From Limimaricola cinnabarinus (GTDB lineage Bacteria > Pseudomonadota > Alphaproteobacteria > Rhodobacterales > Rhodobacteraceae), in assembly GCF_002723615.1 (NCBI RefSeq), contig NZ_KZ304953.1:125362-189361 (forward strand): 64,000 bases of DNA. The letters are read 5' to 3'. A program made the position numbers and the translations under genes. Below the pieces are notes generated by a model. That model made no database searches. It worked only from the letters and a program-made list of their open reading frames with translations, and was not told where the DNA came from. Shown here piece after piece: positions 63,458 through 64,000 of the stretch; within the stretch, counting starts at the first letter, position 1; each line of letters starts with the position of its first letter.

Positions 63458-64000
63458 ATGCGACTGAAGACCGCGACCGCCATGGGGCTGGCCCTTGCCG
63501 TGACCGGGGCGATGCCTGCTCTGGCCCAGACCACGTGGACCTATGACGACATCGACACCGATAGGAACCTCGAGCTCAGCTCTGTGGAGTTCGAGAATTA
63601 CAGTGGCGAACTGTTCGGGCTGTGGGATGCCAATAGCGATGGCACCATCGTGGAACAGGAGTTCGTCGGCGGCCTTTACGATGCCTGGGACACCGATGAC
63701 GATGGCGTGCTGACCGAGGCCGAATACACGAGCAACTGGAACACCTGGTTCGATGACTACGAGACCATCGGCTATGATGCGGTGGACCTCGATGGCGACG
63801 GTCTTCTGACCGACGACGAGTTTTCCGATGGCGCAGTGAATGCCGGTCTCTTCGACAGCTGGAGCGGTGGCCCGCTCGACGAGGAGCAGTTCGCGACCGT
63901 TCTCTTTGATGTCTACGATTCCGACGACAATCTCACCATCTCGCAGGTCGAGTATGAGGCTGTCCCCACCTTCGGCAGCTTCGGCTATGACCCGGTGAAT
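63458..64000 (+). CDS. Exported EF-hand protein (partial)
   Basis: A 181-codon visible part with a signal peptide (MRLKTATAMGLALAVTGAMPALA, then Q) and several EF-hand-type loops: DTDRNLELSSVE, DANSDGTIVEQE, DTDDDGVLTEAE, DLDGDGLLTDDE and DSDDNLTISQVE. AGGAGGAG precedes ATG 63458. It is acidic and aromatic like the gene at 59731-60303 and probably related by duplication. The 3' end lies beyond the window. Confidence 0.85.
   Translation, partial: MRLKTATAMGLALAVTGAMPALAQTTWTYDDIDTDRNLELSSVEFENYSGELFGLWDANSDGTIVEQEFVGGLYDAWDTDDDGVLTEAEYTSNWNTWFDDYETIGYDAVDLDGDGLLTDDEFSDGAVNAGLFDSWSGGPLDEEQFATVLFDVYDSDDNLTISQVEYEAVPTFGSFGYDPVN

Overview
The window is high-GC chromosomal DNA from an alphaproteobacterium, most likely a marine member of the Rhodobacteraceae (Roseobacter-type). 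Evidence: an RpoHII-type heat-shock sigma factor, a hisS-hisZ-hisG operon, a B12-dependent class II ribonucleotide reductase with NrdR boxes, short-form GshB and DUF1489-type conserved genes, and dense ATGA/GTGA-coupled operons. No rRNA, tRNA or CRISPR array was found.

Region 1-51.3 kb is core genome. In order: an unrecognised membrane protein (cut by the window edge) behind a class IV aminotransferase; a Tat-exported L,D-transpeptidase; trpS; a rhomboid-fold protein lacking its catalytic residues; the lpoA-like/glnD/murJ minus-strand group; rsmI-yraN-gshB; comM; a phosphatase-cobU pair; rpoH; coaBC-dut-moeB-like; an M3 peptidase; a PRC-barrel protein and two small proteins; a CDF transporter with an SH3-like protein; a 2-hydroxyacid dehydrogenase; a lipoprotein; panC-panB; a dimethylglycine dehydrogenase-like flavoprotein; a seven-gene purine operon (xdhABC plus a BMP-type ABC importer); a second PRC-barrel protein; dnaE; a lipoprotein; slyX; hisS-hisZ-hisG; DUF1489; and nrdJ.

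From about 51.3 kb the character changes to lower GC, longer spacers and few household genes. A lone tniQ-family gene is followed by a Ca2+/Na+ antiporter, an MscS-like protein with a small membrane partner, a response-regulator fragment interrupted by a complete IS2-type element (perfect 5-bp target duplication), a DegP/HtrA protease, three exported EF-hand proteins, and a run of short lipoproteins or secreted proteins of unknown function. I read this as an accessory region centred on the envelope and calcium. It is the best place in the window to look for an undescribed system, although the functional link between its genes is inference.

Two cross-cutting signals were seen. A 21-bp interspersed motif occurs four times: twice as the U-rich tail of intrinsic terminators, and twice between same-strand genes, where once it supplies stop codon, Shine-Dalgarno sequence and start codon (coaBC/dut). 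Several intergenic hairpins also sit at positions suggesting termination or control of the next gene.
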